DNA from: Actinomycetes bacterium
GTDB taxonomy: Bacteria; Actinomycetota; Actinomycetes; Actinomycetales; Cellulomonadaceae
Assembly (NCBI GenBank): GCA_023430425.1
Contig: JAEZAR010000454.1
Location: 1 to 6,267, forward strand
Reading direction: 5' to 3'
DNA: 6,267 nt
A program made the position numbers and the translations under genes. Shown one piece after another: positions 4,798 through 6,267 of this stretch; position 1 is the first letter of the stretch, and each line of letters opens with the position of its first letter. The notes beneath the pieces were generated by a model that saw only the letters and a list, made by a program, of their open reading frames with translations, ran no database searches and was not told the DNA's origin.

Positions 4798-6267
4798 TCA
4801 GACCGCGAGCGGGAGCTCTGGCGGGTCGGCTCCGTCGCCCAATGGGGTGCCGGCGGTCGACGGTGGGGTGCCGGCGGCCGGGGGCGGGGCTCCGGCCGCC
4901 GGGGGCGGGGTGCCGGCGGCCGCGGGTGGGGCGCCGGCGAGCACCCGACCGTCCCTGGTCGCCACGACGTACCGCACCCGGCGCGGGCCAGTGCCCTTCT
5001 CCCAAGCATCCAGCGGCAGGCGCTGCACCACCAGGTCACGGCGGTGGAGCTCGTGGTGGTGGTACGAGCATGCCGCGACGCCGTCGGCGACGTTCGTCTC
5101 GCCACCGTCACGGTCCCACCAGCGCAGGTGGTGGACCTCCGACCAGCGGGGGGCGGTCCCGCAGCCGTCCCAGAAGCACCCACCGTCGCGGGCGATGACC
5201 GCCCGCCGCTGGGGGCCGGTGTAGGTGCGGGCCGTGCGCCCGAGGTTCAGCGGTTCGTCGCCCGCGTCGAGCACGATGCGAGTCAGCTCGCAGTCACAGA
5301 GCACCCGCGCGACCTCGCTCGCCGGGACCGGGGTGCCGTCCTCGAGACACATCGGCTCCATCGGACCGGCGGCGGCCAGGGCGGCCACGAGCCCGGTGTC
5401 CGCCGGTGCGTCCGCGCCGCTCTGTGCCGCCCCGTGCGCGGCGCTCCGGGCCGCCACGCGCAGGTCCGCCCACGCCTCGGCCGTGATGACGAACGAGACG
5501 TGCGGCGACTGCGCCGCCCCCGGGACGGTGTCCGGCAGCGACAGCAGCGTGTCCGCCATGGCGGCGAGGGCGTCGGCCCGGCGCTGCTCGGGGGTCCGGT
5601 CGTCGTCGGCGGCCGGACGGGGGGACAACGCCTCCAGTGCCAGCCGGAGGCGGTGGCCGGCCATCCGGTCGAGGCGTCCGCTCAGCCTGGTCCCGTCGGT
5701 CGCGTCCACCACGTGCAGGAACCTGCCGGCGCGCTGCGCCTGGTGGTCCCGCTCCAGCGCGGCGGCGTCCGTCCGCGCGGCGAGCCGCGCCACGGCGCTG
5801 GCGAACCGGGACGCGTCCAACCGGCCCGCCAGCTCGGTCAGCTCCGCCTGCGCGGGCGGGCTCTCCAACACCTGCCGCACGGATTCCGATCCGGTCGCGA
5901 TGACGCGGGCGACCGCGTCGACGTGAGCCAGCGAGGCGCGCCCGGTCACCGTCGCCTGACGAAGGCCTGGCATGGCGGCGAGCGTGTCGGCCCGCCGAAC
6001 CTCCGCCGCGCCCGACCGGAATCCCTCACGTGAGGTGCGCCCGCGCCACGCGGCGAACGACCGGTCCCCGCGGCCCTGCCATGTCCCCGCGGCGCGCTCT
6101 GCGAGCAGGAGCTCCCCTCGCACGGTCGCGAGGACGGCGACCGTCCGGTCGACCTCCGCCAGCAGTGCGCGTCGTTCCTGCGGCGCCAGTGCGGACGCCT
6201 CGCGCCCCACGACGGCCGCCGCGGAGCCGGCCTCCCGGAGCGCGCGGAGGACCGGCGTCCCGACCGG
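4798..6267 (-). CDS. DUF222/13E12-type HNH endonuclease domain protein, 5' end open at window edge
   Basis: The reverse strand is open from the window edge at 6267 to TGA at 4798. A GTG at 6210 would give 470 residues but has no Shine-Dalgarno, and 19 sense codons continue upstream, so the true start probably lies outside. Numbering from that GTG, residues 1 to about 320 form the helical DUF222 (13E12-repeat) region. The HNH domain spans about 334-390: RRAVIARDGGCFWDGC, then EVHHLRWWDRDGGETNVADG, then ACSYHHHELH. C345, C350, C381 and H386 are plausible zinc ligands. H360/H361, N373 and H384/H385 are candidates for the catalytic HNH positions. The family is abundant and multi-copy in actinobacteria. 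DNA cleavage is presumed from the domain, and the biological role is unknown. The last 45 or so residues are a Gly/Pro/Ala-rich repeat tail. It stands alone here, convergent with the hydrolase gene, with no visible partner methylase or mobile element. Confidence 0.88.
   Translation of the reverse strand, partial: PVGTPVLRALREAGSAAAVVGREASALAPQERRALLAEVDRTVAVLATVRGELLLAERAAGTWQGRGDRSFAAWRGRTSREGFRSGAAEVRRADTLAAMPGLRQATVTGRASLAHVDAVARVIATGSESVRQVLESPPAQAELTELAGRLDASRFASAVARLAARTDAAALERDHQAQRAGRFLHVVDATDGTRLSGRLDRMAGHRLRLALEALSPRPAADDDRTPEQRRADALAAMADTLLSLPDTVPGAAQSPHVSFVITAEAWADLRVAARSAAHGAAQSGADAPADTGLVAALAAAGPMEPMCLEDGTPVPASEVARVLCDCELTRIVLDAGDEPLNLGRTARTYTGPQRRAVIARDGGCFWDGCGTAPRWSEVHHLRWWDRDGGETNVADGVAACSYHHHELHRRDLVVQRLPLDAWEKGTGPRRVRYVVATRDGRVLAGAPPAAAGTPPPAAGAPPPAAGTPPSTAGTPLGDGADPPELPLAV
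4844..4948 (-). repeat. 21-bp in-frame tandem repeat in the HNH gene (about 5 units)
   Basis: Units begin at 4844, 4865, 4886, 4907 and 4928, each opening with GGGG[TC][GT]CCGGC on the plus strand or close to it. The last unit is degenerate. The period of 21 bp equals 7 codons, so copy-number changes keep the reading frame. The encoded units are G-[A/T]-P-P-[P/A/S]-[A/T]-A, spanning about residues 426-456 of the HNH protein. It would give a flexible proline-rich tail, and copy number may vary between strains. Confidence 0.85.

Noticed and set aside
4099..6033. A 644-codon open frame on the plus strand
   Set aside because: It is out of frame with the hydrolase and then antisense to the HNH gene. 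It has no recognisable domain and an Arg/Gly-rich composition.
4798..6267. A mobile intron or homing endonuclease, or a restriction system
   Set aside because: The DUF222 plus HNH architecture fits the common 13E12 family. There is no intron boundary, methylase, terminal inverted repeat or target duplication nearby.

Overview
The window is very GC-rich, with codons ending almost always in G or C. Its gene families (LigC-type ATP-dependent ligase, class I PPK2, DUF222/HNH protein) are typical of a high-GC actinobacterium. A member of Micrococcales such as Cellulomonas or a relative fits best, but that placement is inferred from composition and family resemblance, not from a search.

Left part (1-3527), all on the minus strand. 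In transcription order it holds a six-helix membrane protein of unknown function (3527-2685), a LigC-type ATP-dependent DNA ligase (2585-1515), a class I polyphosphate kinase 2 (1477-668), and a small phosphotransferase of the APH/choline-kinase fold that runs off the window start (660-1). Gaps shrink along this order (99, 37 and 7 bp). The ligase, ppk2 and phosphotransferase genes probably share a transcript, and the phosphotransferase is probably translationally coupled to ppk2. The 99-bp gap before the ligase carries two abutting perfect palindromes.

Centre (3528-4678), plus strand. A 49-bp divergent promoter region leads into an 86-codon reading frame that is the C-terminal-type fragment of a gamma-glutamyltransferase-like protein. 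Within it, the family's Gly-Gly segment appears scrambled by a compensated pair of 1-bp indels. A complete isochorismatase-family cysteine hydrolase, similar in its core to RutB/ureidoacrylate amidohydrolase, follows 31 bp later behind a strong ribosome binding site. The pair looks like a partly decayed C-N bond hydrolysis operon.

Right part (4679-6267). A 119-bp convergent intergenic region has two overlapping, mutually exclusive GC-rich hairpins. Beyond it, on the minus strand, is a DUF222/13E12-type HNH endonuclease-like protein. Its C-terminal tail is built from an in-frame 21-bp tandem repeat (7-residue Gly/Pro/Ala units), and its frame stays open to the window edge.

No tRNA, rRNA, CRISPR array or insertion sequence was recognised, and no stretch over 300 bp lacks a gene. 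I see no clearly novel multi-gene system. The items most worth a second look are the scrambled GGT remnant, the repeat-bearing HNH protein, and the palindrome pair upstream of ligC.
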